A program made the position numbers and the translations under genes. A stretch of 64,000 nt of DNA, from NCBI RefSeq assembly GCF_015840335.1, contig NZ_CP060395.1, positions 1,649,277 to 1,713,276 on the forward strand, read 5' to 3'. The stretch comes from Synechococcus sp. CBW1108. GTDB taxonomy: Bacteria; Cyanobacteriota; Cyanobacteriia; PCC-6307; Cyanobiaceae. The notes beneath the pieces were generated by a model. It was not told the origin of the DNA. It made no database searches and worked only from the letters and a program-made list of their open reading frames with translations. Shown in pieces: positions 7,023-18,309 of the stretch (position 1 is the first letter of the stretch; the number at the start of each line of letters is the position of its first letter).

Positions 7023-8195
7023 TCAGAGCGGTTCGGCGCCTTCGCTGAGGATGGCCAGATAGGCGTCGTAGGCAAAGAGGCGATTGCGCTGGCCGCCAGT
7101 GATCTCCCGCGCAATGCCGAGTTTCACGAGGGCCTCCAGAGCTTTTGCAGCGGTCGGAAAGCTCAGGTCACAGGCGGCGCTGAGCTGACCGATGCTGTTC
7201 AGTGGCCGCCGGCAGAGGGCCGCAAACACCCGACGCACACTGGGGCCGGAGCGACCCAGCCCGCCCAGCTTGGCCTCGTCGGTGCGGAACAACGCCAGCA
7301 GCCGGTGAGCGGTGGTGACTGCGGCTGTCGCCGTGCTCTCCACCCCTTCCAGGAAGAAATCAATCCAGGCCTCCCAGTCGCCATTCAGGCGGACGCCATT
7401 GAGCAGTTCGTAGTAGCGGCTGCGGTGTTGCTTGAAGAACAAGCTCAGGTAGAGCAAAGGCTGCTGCAGAACCCCGGCATCGATCAGCATCAACAGGATC
7501 AGGAGCCGGCCCAAGCGGCCGTTGCCGTCCAGAAACGGGTGGATGGTTTCGAACTGCACATGGGCCAGGGCAGCTCGCACCAGCACCGGCAGGGCATGGG
7601 CCCCGTCAGGCGTGCCATGGATGAAGTGCTCCAGCTGGCCCATGCACGTCTCCACCAGTCCCGGGGGTGGCGGCACGAAGCTGGCGTTGCCAGGTCGGGT
7701 GCCGCCGATCCAGTTCTGACTGCGGCGGAACTCCCCGGGCAGCCGGTCGGCTCCGCGGCCCCTTGCCAGCAGCCGGGCGTGGATTTCGCGCAGCAGACGG
7801 GAGGAGAGCGGGAAGCCCTCCCGCAGCCGCGTGAGGCCGTGCTCCATTCCCGCCACATAGCTGGAGACTTCGACCACATCGTTGAAGGGAACGCCTGGGG
7901 CTTCCTCCAGCTCAAACAGCAGCAGGTCGGAGAGGGACGACTGGGTCCCCTCGATCTGGGAGGACAGCAGGGCCTCCCGCCGCACGTAGGCGTAGAGGAA
8001 TAGTTCGGGATCGGGCAGCAAGGAGGAGACGCCATCCAGACGGCCGCAGGCCAGCAGCGCCCGTTCATGCAGCGTCTGGAGAGCACCCTCAAGCAGCACA
8101 GGCGGCTCTGGCGGCAACGGGGTCGGGGCAAAGGCGCGAACGGACTCGCCAGCGGTGCTGGTGATCTCGTAGCGGCCCGTGCCGTCCCGCTGCAT
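7023..8195 (-). CDS. Fic-domain protein (Fic_N type) with C-terminal winged helix
   Basis: The 390-aa product has a Fic_N-like N-terminus, an inhibitory motif SSQIEG about residue 85, the catalytic motif HPFLDGNGR (7515-7541) and a C-terminal winged helix (LSFPTAAKALEALVKLGI). The layout is that of SoFic-type class II Fic proteins, which are AMP-transferases restrained by their own N-terminal helix. ATG 8195 is preceded by a GGGGGAGGG ribosome site at 8201-8209, so the longer TTG 8222 start is rejected. It is not a close copy of the neighbouring Fic protein: only the Fic core aligns by eye. It is transcribed toward that gene and begins beside its own repeat array. Confidence 0.9.
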   Translation of the reverse strand: MQRDGTGRYEITSTAGESVRAFAPTPLPPEPPVLLEGALQTLHERALLACGRLDGVSSLLPDPELFLYAYVRREALLSSQIEGTQSSLSDLLLFELEEAPGVPFNDVVEVSSYVAGMEHGLTRLREGFPLSSRLLREIHARLLARGRGADRLPGEFRRSQNWIGGTRPGNASFVPPPPGLVETCMGQLEHFIHGTPDGAHALPVLVRAALAHVQFETIHPFLDGNGRLGRLLILLMLIDAGVLQQPLLYLSLFFKQHRSRYYELLNGVRLNGDWEAWIDFFLEGVESTATAAVTTAHRLLALFRTDEAKLGGLGRSGPSVRRVFAALCRRPLNSIGQLSAACDLSFPTAAKALEALVKLGIAREITGGQRNRLFAYDAYLAILSEGAEPL

Positions 8196-8212
8196 GGGCC
8201 CTCCCCCGCGAA

Positions 8213-8271
8213 CCTTGAACAAGGCTGCATCTTATTCAAGGGAAACGGGCTTTCCTTGAATAAGGCTGCAT
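8213..8271 (-). promoter_or_regulatory. Three-copy palindromic repeat array before the second fic gene
   Basis: Three CCTT-N4-AAGG dyads lie at 8213-8224, 8230-8241 (one base off) and 8254-8265. The first and third are parts of an 18-base direct repeat, CCTTGAACAAGGCTGCAT and CCTTGAATAAGGCTGCAT, differing at one position. The middle copy is inverted. The array lies 18-76 bases upstream of the minus-strand ATG at 8195, where promoter and operator should be. Autoregulation by the encoded winged-helix Fic protein is an inference. Confidence 0.65.
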
Positions 8272-8431
8272 GGGGCGTGGCCTGTGCGGGTTCTCCGCCC
8301 CGGTCATGTCAAGCCCATGGCTCGCTGGCTCCGGGCAAGCGGATGCGGGGTTTCGCTGCCGCTCGGGGCGCGCTGGAGAGTCGCTTGTTGTCGCTCTTGG
8401 CTGCTCCTGGTCGACCTCGATGGACCTGATT

Positions 8432-8451
8432 TAGGCAAGTCACTAGGCAAG
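8432..8451. repeat. Short direct repeats beside the attachment site
   Basis: TAGGCAAG occurs at 8432-8439 and again at 8444-8451, 12 bases apart, about 40 bases inside the tRNA fragment. Short direct repeats next to a core site can be arm-type sites for an integrase or excisionase. Eight bases twice is weak evidence alone. Confidence 0.3.
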
Positions 8452-8486
8452 AGGTGCCCAGACCCCTTGCAGTACCTGTGGCCCAG

Positions 8487-8533
<47 letters not shown>

Positions 8534-8566
8534 TGCTCCAGTAGTCCTCTGCAGCCGCCAGCTCCG

Positions 8567-9097
8567 ATGGGCCGCCCCTACCAACCTTCCCTGCTAAGGC
8601 TGCTGCACGGGGCCACCGCTGTTTTGGTGCCCCTGGCCTGGCTGAGTGGGCTGCTGGTGTACTCGAACCTCGATGGCCGCTGGGGTCGCCTGCCCTGGCG
8701 GATCGGCGGAGACTGGATCGACCTCCACGGCAGCACTGGGGTCCTGCTCTGGCCGGTGACCCTGCTGTTTGGCGTCTATGCCCTCAGCGTTGGCCGGCGG
8801 CGCCTGCAGCAGCCGGCCAACGCCCTGGCCCTGCTGGCCCTGGCCCTGGCGGTGGGCAGCGGCAAGTTGATGCAGGAAGACTGGCTGCGCCAGGGCGTGC
8901 TCGATCACTGGGTGTACGGCGTCCATCTGGTGGCCTGGCTGGCCATTGCCCTCTGCGTTGCAGTGCATGTGGGGGCGGTGCTTCAGCGGGGCGGCCTTCC
9001 CCTGGCCCGCTCGATGGCCAGCTGGCGCATGCAGGCCAACGATCAGCCGCGCCATTGGATCGGCCAGGTCCGTCGGGCCATGGGCCAACGGCGCTGA
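8567..9097 (+). CDS. Cytochrome b561-like membrane protein
   Basis: This 176-aa integral membrane protein has about four transmembrane helices and histidines spaced as in b-type cytochromes of the b561/hydrogenase-cytochrome-b group: H14, H54, H120 and H134, in RLLHGAT, DLHGSTG, YGVHLVAW and AVHVGAV. It probably binds two hemes and passes electrons in the membrane; partner and substrate are unknown. The ATG at 8567 lies 33 bases after the tRNA fragment, so this is the first gene of the core chromosome at the island edge. Confidence 0.75.
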   Translation: MGRPYQPSLLRLLHGATAVLVPLAWLSGLLVYSNLDGRWGRLPWRIGGDWIDLHGSTGVLLWPVTLLFGVYALSVGRRRLQQPANALALLALALAVGSGKLMQEDWLRQGVLDHWVYGVHLVAWLAIALCVAVHVGAVLQRGGLPLARSMASWRMQANDQPRHWIGQVRRAMGQRR

Positions 9098-9179
9098 GTA
9101 ATCGGGTAGTGCCCACTGCCGGTAGTGGTCTTTTCAATTTGACCACCGGGGCTAGCGTGGCCCCAATCGTCTGATCGCG

Positions 9180-9512
9180 GTGACCCAGCTCCATGACCTG
9201 CGTCTGCGCCTGCTGGTGCAGCAGGAGAGCGAACGTATCGCCGCCAGTCAGCCCGACGAGCTGGATCTCTCAGTGGTTCAGGCCCGCTGCCTCTGCTGGC
9301 TGGCCCTTCTGGCCAAATCCCACGAGGAGCAGGCCACAGATGCGGAGCGTCGCGGCGACACCGAGCAGGCCATGGGTTGGTTTGCCGATTCGATGCGCCT
9401 GCGCGACGTGATCAATGTGGTGTCCTCCATTGAGATTCCCCTGCCCGCCGCCAGTGGCGAGATCGACGACTCCAGCGAAGACCTGCCTGACTGGGGCCCC
9501 CTGGCGGCATGA
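9180..9512 (+). CDS. Small conserved-type hypothetical protein, 110 aa
   Basis: Starts at GTG 9180 with MTQLHDLRLRLL. It is helical and acidic, with no membrane segment or metal motif, and ends DDSSEDLPDWGPLAA. A TAGCGT hexamer 21 bases upstream (9153-9158) could be a -10 box. The product looks like the small unnamed proteins common in picocyanobacteria, but I cannot assign a function. The next gene follows 36 bases downstream in the same direction. Confidence 0.65.
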   Translation: MTQLHDLRLRLLVQQESERIAASQPDELDLSVVQARCLCWLALLAKSHEEQATDAERRGDTEQAMGWFADSMRLRDVINVVSSIEIPLPAASGEIDDSSEDLPDWGPLAA

Positions 9513-9548
9513 GTGCCATGATGGAATCTGAGAACGGAAGGGAAAGCG

Positions 9549-10022
9549 GTGCCCGAAGAGCCCTGCCAATGCCCTGATTGCCAGCGTTTTTACCGGGAAC
9601 ATGACCGGCTGATCCGCGAAAATCCCACCCTGCGTCAGCAGCAGGAGCTCAGTTGGGCTGCGCTGCAGTCTTTTCGAACCCTGGCGGGTCGGGTTATGGA
9701 GGAGTTGCAGAAGCAGCAGGAGGCAAGCGATTCGGCTGCCAATCAGTCAGTCTCTGCCCCCCAGGGCCCCGGGGCAGTGGCCGATGAGGCCGTGGAGCCC
9801 GATGCGGTGCAGCAGGCGATGGCCGATCTGGAGAATATCAACGCCCATCTGTTTTCGATCGAGGCGCTGATGGAGCGCATCTTTGACGTGCGCGTGCCTG
9901 AAGAGGTGGAACAAAAATTCCGCGAGGTTGCCGGAGAACTGGCCCCCGACCCCCTCAACGCCGATCGGCTCAGGCTAAACCGCCTGCTGCACCAGACCCC
10001 GGACCTGCCGGATCGGGGCTGA
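9549..10022 (+). CDS. Hypothetical protein with N-terminal cysteine cluster, 157 aa
   Basis: GTG 9549 follows a GGAAGGGAAAG ribosome-site region. The N-terminus MPEEPCQCPDCQRFYREHDRL has three cysteines in CxCxxC spacing, which might bind a metal. The rest is largely helical and rich in Gln/Glu, suggesting coiled coils around residues 25-65 and 85-125. Family not recognised. It probably shares a transcript with the preceding small gene and converges on glgP. Confidence 0.65.
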   Translation: MPEEPCQCPDCQRFYREHDRLIRENPTLRQQQELSWAALQSFRTLAGRVMEELQKQQEASDSAANQSVSAPQGPGAVADEAVEPDAVQQAMADLENINAHLFSIEALMERIFDVRVPEEVEQKFREVAGELAPDPLNADRLRLNRLLHQTPDLPDRG

Positions 10023-10063
10023 GCCCCTATCCCATTTGCTGGCCTTAATCTGTCTTTCAAGAA

Positions 10064-12582
<2,519 letters not shown>

Positions 12583-12586
<4 letters not shown>

Positions 12587-15006
12587 CGCGGTAATACTGC
12601 GTCATGGGCCAGCTCGGAGCCGAGGTCCCAGCGCCAGTTCGTCACGTTTTCCGCATCGATGCCGTGCTGGTGGGCGTAGGCGCGGTTAGCCAGGATCGAT
12701 TCTTTCATGCGCTCCTTGATGTGGGCGGCGCGGGAGCCAAGCCCGGGCACTCGGTCAATGACGTCCATAACCAAATTAAAGCGGTCGATCTGATTGTTCA
12801 TCGCCAGTTCTAGTGGAGTATTGATGTTGCCCCTTTCCTTGTATCCACGCACGTGGAAGTTGGCGTGGTTGGTACGGCGATAGGTGAGCCGGTGAATCAG
12901 CCAGGGGTAGCCATGAAAGTTGAAGATCACCGGTCGATTCGTGGTGAACAGGCTGTCGAAGTCGTGATCGCTGAGGCCATGGGGGTGCTCGCTGGGTTGG
13001 GTGAGGGCAAACAGCTTGACCACGTTGAGCACCCGAATTTTGAGGCTGGGGATCGCCAGGCGCAAGATTTGCACAGCTGCCAGGGTCTCTTTGGTGGGGA
13101 TGTCGCCAGCGCAGGCCATGACGACGGCTGGGTCTTCAGGGTCGCTGTTGCAGTCGTCGTTGCTGGCCCAGCTCCACAGGCCAATCCCCTTGGCCACATG
13201 GGCGCGCGCCTGCTCGAGCGTGAGGTATTGGAGATGGGGTTGTTTGTCGCTAACGATGATGTTGCAGACGTTGGTTTCCACCAGGGCCTGCTCGGCAACG
13301 GCCAGCAGGCAGTTGGCATCGGCGGGCAGATAGACCCGCACCACGTCGCCGCTCTTGTTGCCGGCCAGGTCAATGAAGCCCGGATCCTGGTGGGTGAAAC
13401 CGTTGTGGTCCTGCCGCCAAACCGTGCTGGAGATCAGGCAGGTCCAGGCGGAGATCGGCGCCCGCCAGGGGGCATGGTGTATGCAGCTCTCCAGCCACTT
13501 GGCGTGCTGGTTGAACATCGAGGCAATGACATGGGCGAAGGCCTCGTAGGTATGGAAAAGCCCATGCCGGCCCGTCAGCAGGTAGCCCTCCATCATCCCC
13601 ACCAGGGTGTGCTCGCTCAGCATTTCCACCACCCGGCCACTGCGGCTCAATTCGCCGCCGTTGGAGTCTTCGGGAAGCAGCTCTTCGAGCCAAACCTTCT
13701 TACTGCGTTCGTAGATGGCCTGGAGCCGGTTGGAGGCGGTTTCGTCCGGGCCGAAAACCCTCACTGAATCGGGGTTGAGCCCGATGGTGTCGCGCACCAG
13801 TGCGCCCAGGGGCGCGGTGTTTTCGTGCTCCAGCTGGCCGGGGCCGGCGACGGCGACGGCGTAGCTCTCCAGGGGGGGCAACAGCAGCCGGCGCCTCAGC
13901 AGGCCGCCATTGGCGTGGGGGTTGGAGCCCATGCGGCGCTGTCCGCTGGGCGAGAGGGCTTGCAGGTCGAGCCGCAGGCGGCCCTGGCCATCAAAGAGTT
14001 CCTCGGGGCGGTAGCTCTGCAGCCAGGTCTCCAGCTGCTGCAGCTGGGCCGGATCGCCCTTGGGGTTTGGCAGGGGGACCTGGTGGCTGCGCCAGAAGCC
14101 CTCGAGTTTGTTGCCATTGAGTTCCTTAGGCCCGGTCCAGCCTTTCGGGGAGCGCAGCACAACCATGGGCCAGGCCGGGCGGCTGACGTCGGTGGGATCA
14201 CCGCTGCGACGCGCTTCCATTTGGATCTGCTGGATCCGGTCGATGGCGTTGTCCATGGCGGTGGCCATGGCGGCGTGCATCGCCAGCGGTTCGCTGCCCT
14301 CCACGAACAAGGGATCCCAGCCATAGCCGAGCAGCAGGCTGGCCAGCTCCGCCCGGGGGATGCGGGCCAGGAGGGTGGGATTGGCGATCTTGTAACCGTT
14401 GAGGTGCAGCACCGGCAGCACGGCGCCGTCGCTGGCGGGATTGAGGAATTTGTTGATGTGCCAGCTGGTGGCAAGGGGCCCGGTTTCGGCCTCGCCATCG
14501 CCGACGCAGGCCAGGGCGATCAGCTCCGGGTTGTCGAACACCGCCCCGCAGGCGTGGGAGAGCACATAGCCCAGCTCGCCCCCCTCATGGATCGAGCCGG
14601 GCGTTTCGGGGGTGCAGTGGCTGCCGATGTGGCCGGGGAAGGAGAACTGCCTCAGGAAGCGGCCCATGCCGACGGCGTCCTGGGATTTGTCGGGATAGAT
14701 CTCGCTGTAGGAGCCGTCCAGGTAGGTGGGGGCCAGTACCCCCGGCGCGCCATGGCCCGGCCCGGAAAGGTAGATCATGCTCAGGTCGTGGGCCCGGATC
14801 ACCCGGTTGGCATGGGCCCAGATGAAGGCCTGGCCCGGGCTGGAGCCCCAGTGGCCCAGTAGCCGGTTCTTGATGTGTTCCGGCCGCAGCGGCTCCCTCA
14901 GCAGGGGGTTGGCCTGCAGGTAAATCATGCCCACCGCCAGGTAGTTGGCGGCCCGCCACCAGCCGTCGAGCAGTTGCAGCTGGGCCGAGGTCATCGTTGC
15001 CGCCAT
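12583..15006 (-). CDS. xfp: Xylulose-5-phosphate/fructose-6-phosphate phosphoketolase
   Basis: This thiamine-diphosphate enzyme splits xylulose-5-P or fructose-6-P with phosphate to acetyl-phosphate and an aldose phosphate. The 807-aa length is typical. Signatures are [19 protein letters not shown] near residue 80, [15 protein letters not shown] near 165-180 (cofactor binding), and the C-terminal [17 protein letters not shown] block. ATG 15006 is the only sensible start. First gene of a two-gene unit with glgP. In cyanobacteria phosphoketolase serves carbon-saving and dark or mixotrophic metabolism. Confidence 0.97.
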
Positions 15007-15135
15007 GCCCAGTGCACGAATTCCTCATCCTGAACGTAGCCATGGCTGCTACGCAGCAGCTTTAAGCCCGGATAAAGATGGGATCCCCATATCTGGGATC
15101 CGGTCCACCTAGGGTCGCCCCCACGCTCTCTTTCC

Positions 15136-16491
15136 ATGGGTCTGCCCGCGCTACTGCTCGAAATCGGCAGTCATCAGTCCGAGGTGGCTGAAACCCTCAT
15201 CTCCGTGGGGGAGTTCCTGGTCATTTTTGTGGCTGCGCGCCTACTGGCGGAGCTGATGGTGCGGGTCCAGCTGCCCACGATCCTGGGCGAGCTGGTCGCC
15301 GGCGTGCTGATCGGAGTATCCGGTTTGCACCTGATCGTGCCGCCCGACACCCAGGCCCAGCTCAGCGGCTGGGGGCTGGGGTTGCTCAGCTCCCTCGCCG
15401 ATCTCTCCCCGGAAATGGTGCAGGAGATCTACATCGAGACCTTCCCAAATCTGGAGGCGGTCTCCCAGATCGGCCTGTTTGCCCTGCTGTTTCTCACCGG
15501 TTTGGAGAGCGAGCTCGACGAGCTGGTGGCGGTGGGTGCCCAGGCCACCACGGTGGCAGTGACCGGCGTGGTGCTGCCCTTTGCCCTCGGCACTGCGGGC
15601 CTCTATTACCTCTTCGATGTGCCGCTGATTCCGTCGATCTTCGCCGGGGCGGCGATGACCGCCACCAGCATTGGCATCACCGCCAGTGTGTTCGGCGAGT
15701 TGAAGTTTCTACGCACCCGCGAGGGGCAGACCGTGATTGGCGCTGCCGTACTCGATGACATCCTCGGCATCGTGATCCTGGCCGTGGTGGTCAGCCTGGC
15801 CGGTGGTGAGGGCTTCAGTCTGGGCCCGATCCTCAAGCTGGTGGCAGCAGCGGGGGTTTTTGTGGCGGCGGCCCTTTTTCTGAGCCGCACCGCGGCCCCT
15901 GGCTTCGACTGGCTGCTCGACCAGCTCAAGGCCCCTGGCGAGGTCGTGGTGGCAGCCTTCGTCGTGCTGTCGCTGTGTTGCTTCGTGGCCCAGGCGATCG
16001 GCCTGGAGGCGGCCTTGGGCGCCTTTGCCGCTGGCCTGATCCTGAGTGGTTCCAAGCACACCCATGCCATTCAGGACACGGTCAAACCGCTGGTGGCCCT
16101 GTTCGCCACGATTTTCTTTGTGCTGATCGGCACGGGAATGGATCTGACGGTGCTCAATCCGCTTGACCCGGCAAACCGGGAAGGGTTGATCGTGGCGGCC
16201 TTTCTGCTCACCGTCGCCATCATTGGCAAGATTGCGGCTGGCTGGAGCTACATCAGCAAAGAGAAGACCAACCGCTTGGTGGTTGGCCTGGGCATGATGC
16301 CCCGCGGCGAGGTGGGTCTGATCTTCCTGGGTCTGGGCACCCAGGCTGGTCTGCTTACCAAGCCGCTGGAAGCGGCCATCTTGCTGATGGTGATTGGCAC
16401 CACCTTCCTGGCTCCGATCCTGCTCAGACTGGTGTTAGGAGCTAGTGCCGGAGGGCCCGATCTTGATCCGCTCGCCGAAAACCCAACCTGA
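15136..16491 (+). CDS. Cation/proton antiporter (CPA2, NapA/KefB-like)
   Basis: The 451-aa membrane protein has about twelve hydrophobic segments and CPA2 features: LLFLTGLESELDEL, the GAAMTATSIGITASVFGEL helix, AAVLDDILGIVILAVV with the transport acidic pair, and GMMPRGEVGLIFLG near residue 386. It should exchange Na+ or K+ for protons. The ATG at 15136 lies 20 bases after a TAGGGT hexamer. No C-terminal TrkA-N domain is present. The next gene overlaps its end by 47 bases in another frame. Confidence 0.9.
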   Translation: MGLPALLLEIGSHQSEVAETLISVGEFLVIFVAARLLAELMVRVQLPTILGELVAGVLIGVSGLHLIVPPDTQAQLSGWGLGLLSSLADLSPEMVQEIYIETFPNLEAVSQIGLFALLFLTGLESELDELVAVGAQATTVAVTGVVLPFALGTAGLYYLFDVPLIPSIFAGAAMTATSIGITASVFGELKFLRTREGQTVIGAAVLDDILGIVILAVVVSLAGGEGFSLGPILKLVAAAGVFVAAALFLSRTAAPGFDWLLDQLKAPGEVVVAAFVVLSLCCFVAQAIGLEAALGAFAAGLILSGSKHTHAIQDTVKPLVALFATIFFVLIGTGMDLTVLNPLDPANREGLIVAAFLLTVAIIGKIAAGWSYISKEKTNRLVVGLGMMPRGEVGLIFLGLGTQAGLLTKPLEAAILLMVIGTTFLAPILLRLVLGASAGGPDLDPLAENPT

Positions 16492-17020
16492 GTTCCCCGG
16501 GCCGAGGCGCTGGGGCCTTAGCTGGGGTGGCTGGATCGACAACCGCCACGGTGAGTGGTGGTTGCTGGCCCAGCTGGTCCTGATAGCCGCCCACCTGCTA
16601 CACCCTTGGCCGGCTCCAGGGGCATGGGGTTACGCCTGGCCCCTGCCGGTTGCTCTTGGCGGGGCCTTGCTGTTTCTGCTGGGGCTGATGTTGGCGGCCC
16701 AGGCGTTCTGGGGGCTTGGAGCCAGCCTCACCCCCCTGCCCGATCCGATTCCCGGTGCTGCCCTGGTCACCGTTGGTCCCTACGGTCGCTGCCGCCACCC
16801 CCTCTATCAGGCCCTGCTGCTCTGCTCCCTGGGGGTGAGCCTTGCCCTGGGCAGCCTGCTGCACCTGGCCCTGCTGCTGGCCCTGGTCGCCGTGCTGGGG
16901 GGCAAGGCCAGGCGGGAGGAGCGATCCCTTGAGATCCTGCATCCCGACTACGTCACCTACCGGGCAAGCACCCCGGCAATCATTCCCCGTCTTCCCTGGC
17001 TCGACTGGCGAGTGCTGTGA
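16445..17020 (+). CDS. Isoprenylcysteine carboxyl methyltransferase-like membrane protein
   Basis: The 191-aa protein has three to four transmembrane segments followed by the ICMT/PEMT-type motif YGRCRHPLYQALLL at residues 112-125, then ARREERSLEILHPDYVTYRAST. These are hallmarks of membrane methyltransferases binding S-adenosylmethionine. The bacterial substrate cannot be predicted. The start is uncertain: GTG 16445 lies inside the antiporter gene, TTG 16463 is also in frame, and there is no nearby ATG. Probably co-transcribed with the antiporter. Confidence 0.75.
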   Translation: MPEGPILIRSPKTQPEFPGPRRWGLSWGGWIDNRHGEWWLLAQLVLIAAHLLHPWPAPGAWGYAWPLPVALGGALLFLLGLMLAAQAFWGLGASLTPLPDPIPGAALVTVGPYGRCRHPLYQALLLCSLGVSLALGSLLHLALLLALVAVLGGKARREERSLEILHPDYVTYRASTPAIIPRLPWLDWRVL

Positions 17021-17327
17021 ACAGCCCCCAGCCAGCGGCGATCAGGCCGAGGCTGCTGGCCCAGTCTGGGCCCAGGGCCCAGCTCAGGGCCAGGTCGGCC
17101 AGCACGCCGATGGCCAGGGCCAGCAACAGGCTGCTGAGCACCAGCAGCAGCTGCTGGGCGGCCCCCGGCAGGGCGCCTGCGGCGAGGGCCTCCTCCAGGC
17201 GCCCCAGGGGCCCGCTCAGGGGTAGGTAGAGCGCCAGGGCCCACAGGGCGACCCCCGGCAGGAACGGGGTCCAGTCGGGGCTGGGGTAGAGCAATGGCCG
17301 GAAGCGGATCTCCCTAGCATCAACCAA
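16980..17327 (-). CDS. Small membrane protein, 115 aa
   Basis: Three hydrophobic helices are visible (residues about 24-40, 58-82 and 90-108), with a charged tail ending SRAREDGE. No family recognised. The only possible starts are non-ATG; TTG 17327 lies four bases from the divergent GTG of the hydrolase gene, so one or both starts may be further inside. It overlaps the ICMT-like gene tail to tail by 41 bases. Its frame keeps membrane-protein composition throughout, which is why I keep it. Confidence 0.55.
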   Translation of the reverse strand: MVDAREIRFRPLLYPSPDWTPFLPGVALWALALYLPLSGPLGRLEEALAAGALPGAAQQLLLVLSSLLLALAIGVLADLALSWALGPDWASSLGLIAAGWGLFTALASRAREDGE

Positions 17328-17331
17328 CCCG

Positions 17332-18309
17332 GTGACCTACGTGGTGGCTTGCCTGTCTGACCCCCAGCCCTGGAATTACGCCGGTCATCCCGTTCATGTT
17401 GTGAAGGCTGCACCCGATGGGCCCGAGGGGCCGGCGGTGCTGTTGGTGCATGGCTTCGGTGCCTCCACCGACCACTGGCGCCACAACATCCCCGTGCTGG
17501 CCCAGCGCCATGAGGTGCACGCCATCGACCTGCTGGGCTTCGGCCGCAGCGCCAAGCCGGCGGAGCTGGCCTACGGCGGGGCCCTCTGGCGCGACCAGCT
17601 GGCCGCCTACGTGGCCGAGCGCATCGGCCGGCCCACCGTGCTGGTTGGCAATTCCCTGGGCGGCTTCTCTGCCCTGGCCGCCGGGGCGGCCCTGGGAAAC
17701 CAGGCGGCCGGAGTGGTGCTGCTGAATGCGGCCGGACCGTTCAGCGATGAGCAGGCTCCGCCCAAGGGCTGGGCTGCCATCGCCCGCCAGACCATCGGTG
17801 GCGCCCTGCTGAAAAGCCCGGTGCTGCAGCGATTGATCTTTGAAAACCTGCGTCGGCCGGCCACGATCCGCCGCACCCTCCACCAGGTTTACGTCGACAA
17901 GACCAATGTGGACGATGCCCTGGTGGAGGCGATCCGGCGGCCCTCGCTGGATCCGGGTGCCTTCGGGGTATTCCGCACCGTGTTCGACATCCCCCGGGGC
18001 CAGCCCCTCGATGAGCTGTTTGCCCAACTCGCCTGCCCCCTGCTGCTGCTCTGGGGGATCCGCGATCCCTGGATCAATGCCGCCGGCCGTCGCGGGGCCT
18101 TCCAGCGCCATGCCCCCGCTGCGACCACCGAGGTGGTGCTGGAGGCGGGCCACTGCCCCCATGACGAGGTGCCAGACCAGGTCAACAGCGCCCTGCTGGA
18201 GTGGCTTGCCGGCCTCAGCCCAGCTCCTGGCCTCAGCCCAGAGGGGGCGGTTGCACCCCTGGCAGACGCCCGCGAGCCAGCTGCTGGAGAGGGTCGAACT
18301 GCCGCTTGA
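17332..18309 (+). CDS. Alpha/beta-fold hydrolase
   Basis: The 325-aa protein has an oxyanion-region LLVHGFGASTDHWRHN, nucleophile elbow GNSLGG near residue 105 (Ser about 108), acid in LLWGIRDPW near 243 and the catalytic His in EAGHCPHDEVP near 272, a full Ser-Asp-His triad. Such proteins in cyanobacteria are often esterases or haloalkane-dehalogenase/epoxide-hydrolase relatives; the substrate is unknown. Start GTG 17332, or GTG 17341, with a TAGCAT hexamer just upstream. The 3' end overlaps glcE by 77 bases. Confidence 0.88.
   Translation: MTYVVACLSDPQPWNYAGHPVHVVKAAPDGPEGPAVLLVHGFGASTDHWRHNIPVLAQRHEVHAIDLLGFGRSAKPAELAYGGALWRDQLAAYVAERIGRPTVLVGNSLGGFSALAAGAALGNQAAGVVLLNAAGPFSDEQAPPKGWAAIARQTIGGALLKSPVLQRLIFENLRRPATIRRTLHQVYVDKTNVDDALVEAIRRPSLDPGAFGVFRTVFDIPRGQPLDELFAQLACPLLLLWGIRDPWINAAGRRGAFQRHAPAATTEVVLEAGHCPHDEVPDQVNSALLEWLAGLSPAPGLSPEGAVAPLADAREPAAGEGRTAA

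Noticed and set aside
9119-9149. Terminator after the b561 gene
   Set aside because: GTGGTC/GACCAC gives only a 6-bp stem with a bulged extension and no T-run after it.
15045-15060. GCTGCT-ACGC-AGCAGC hairpin upstream of the antiporter
   Set aside because: Six-bp stem with only TTT following; no plus-strand gene ends before it, and it may be chance in GC-rich DNA.
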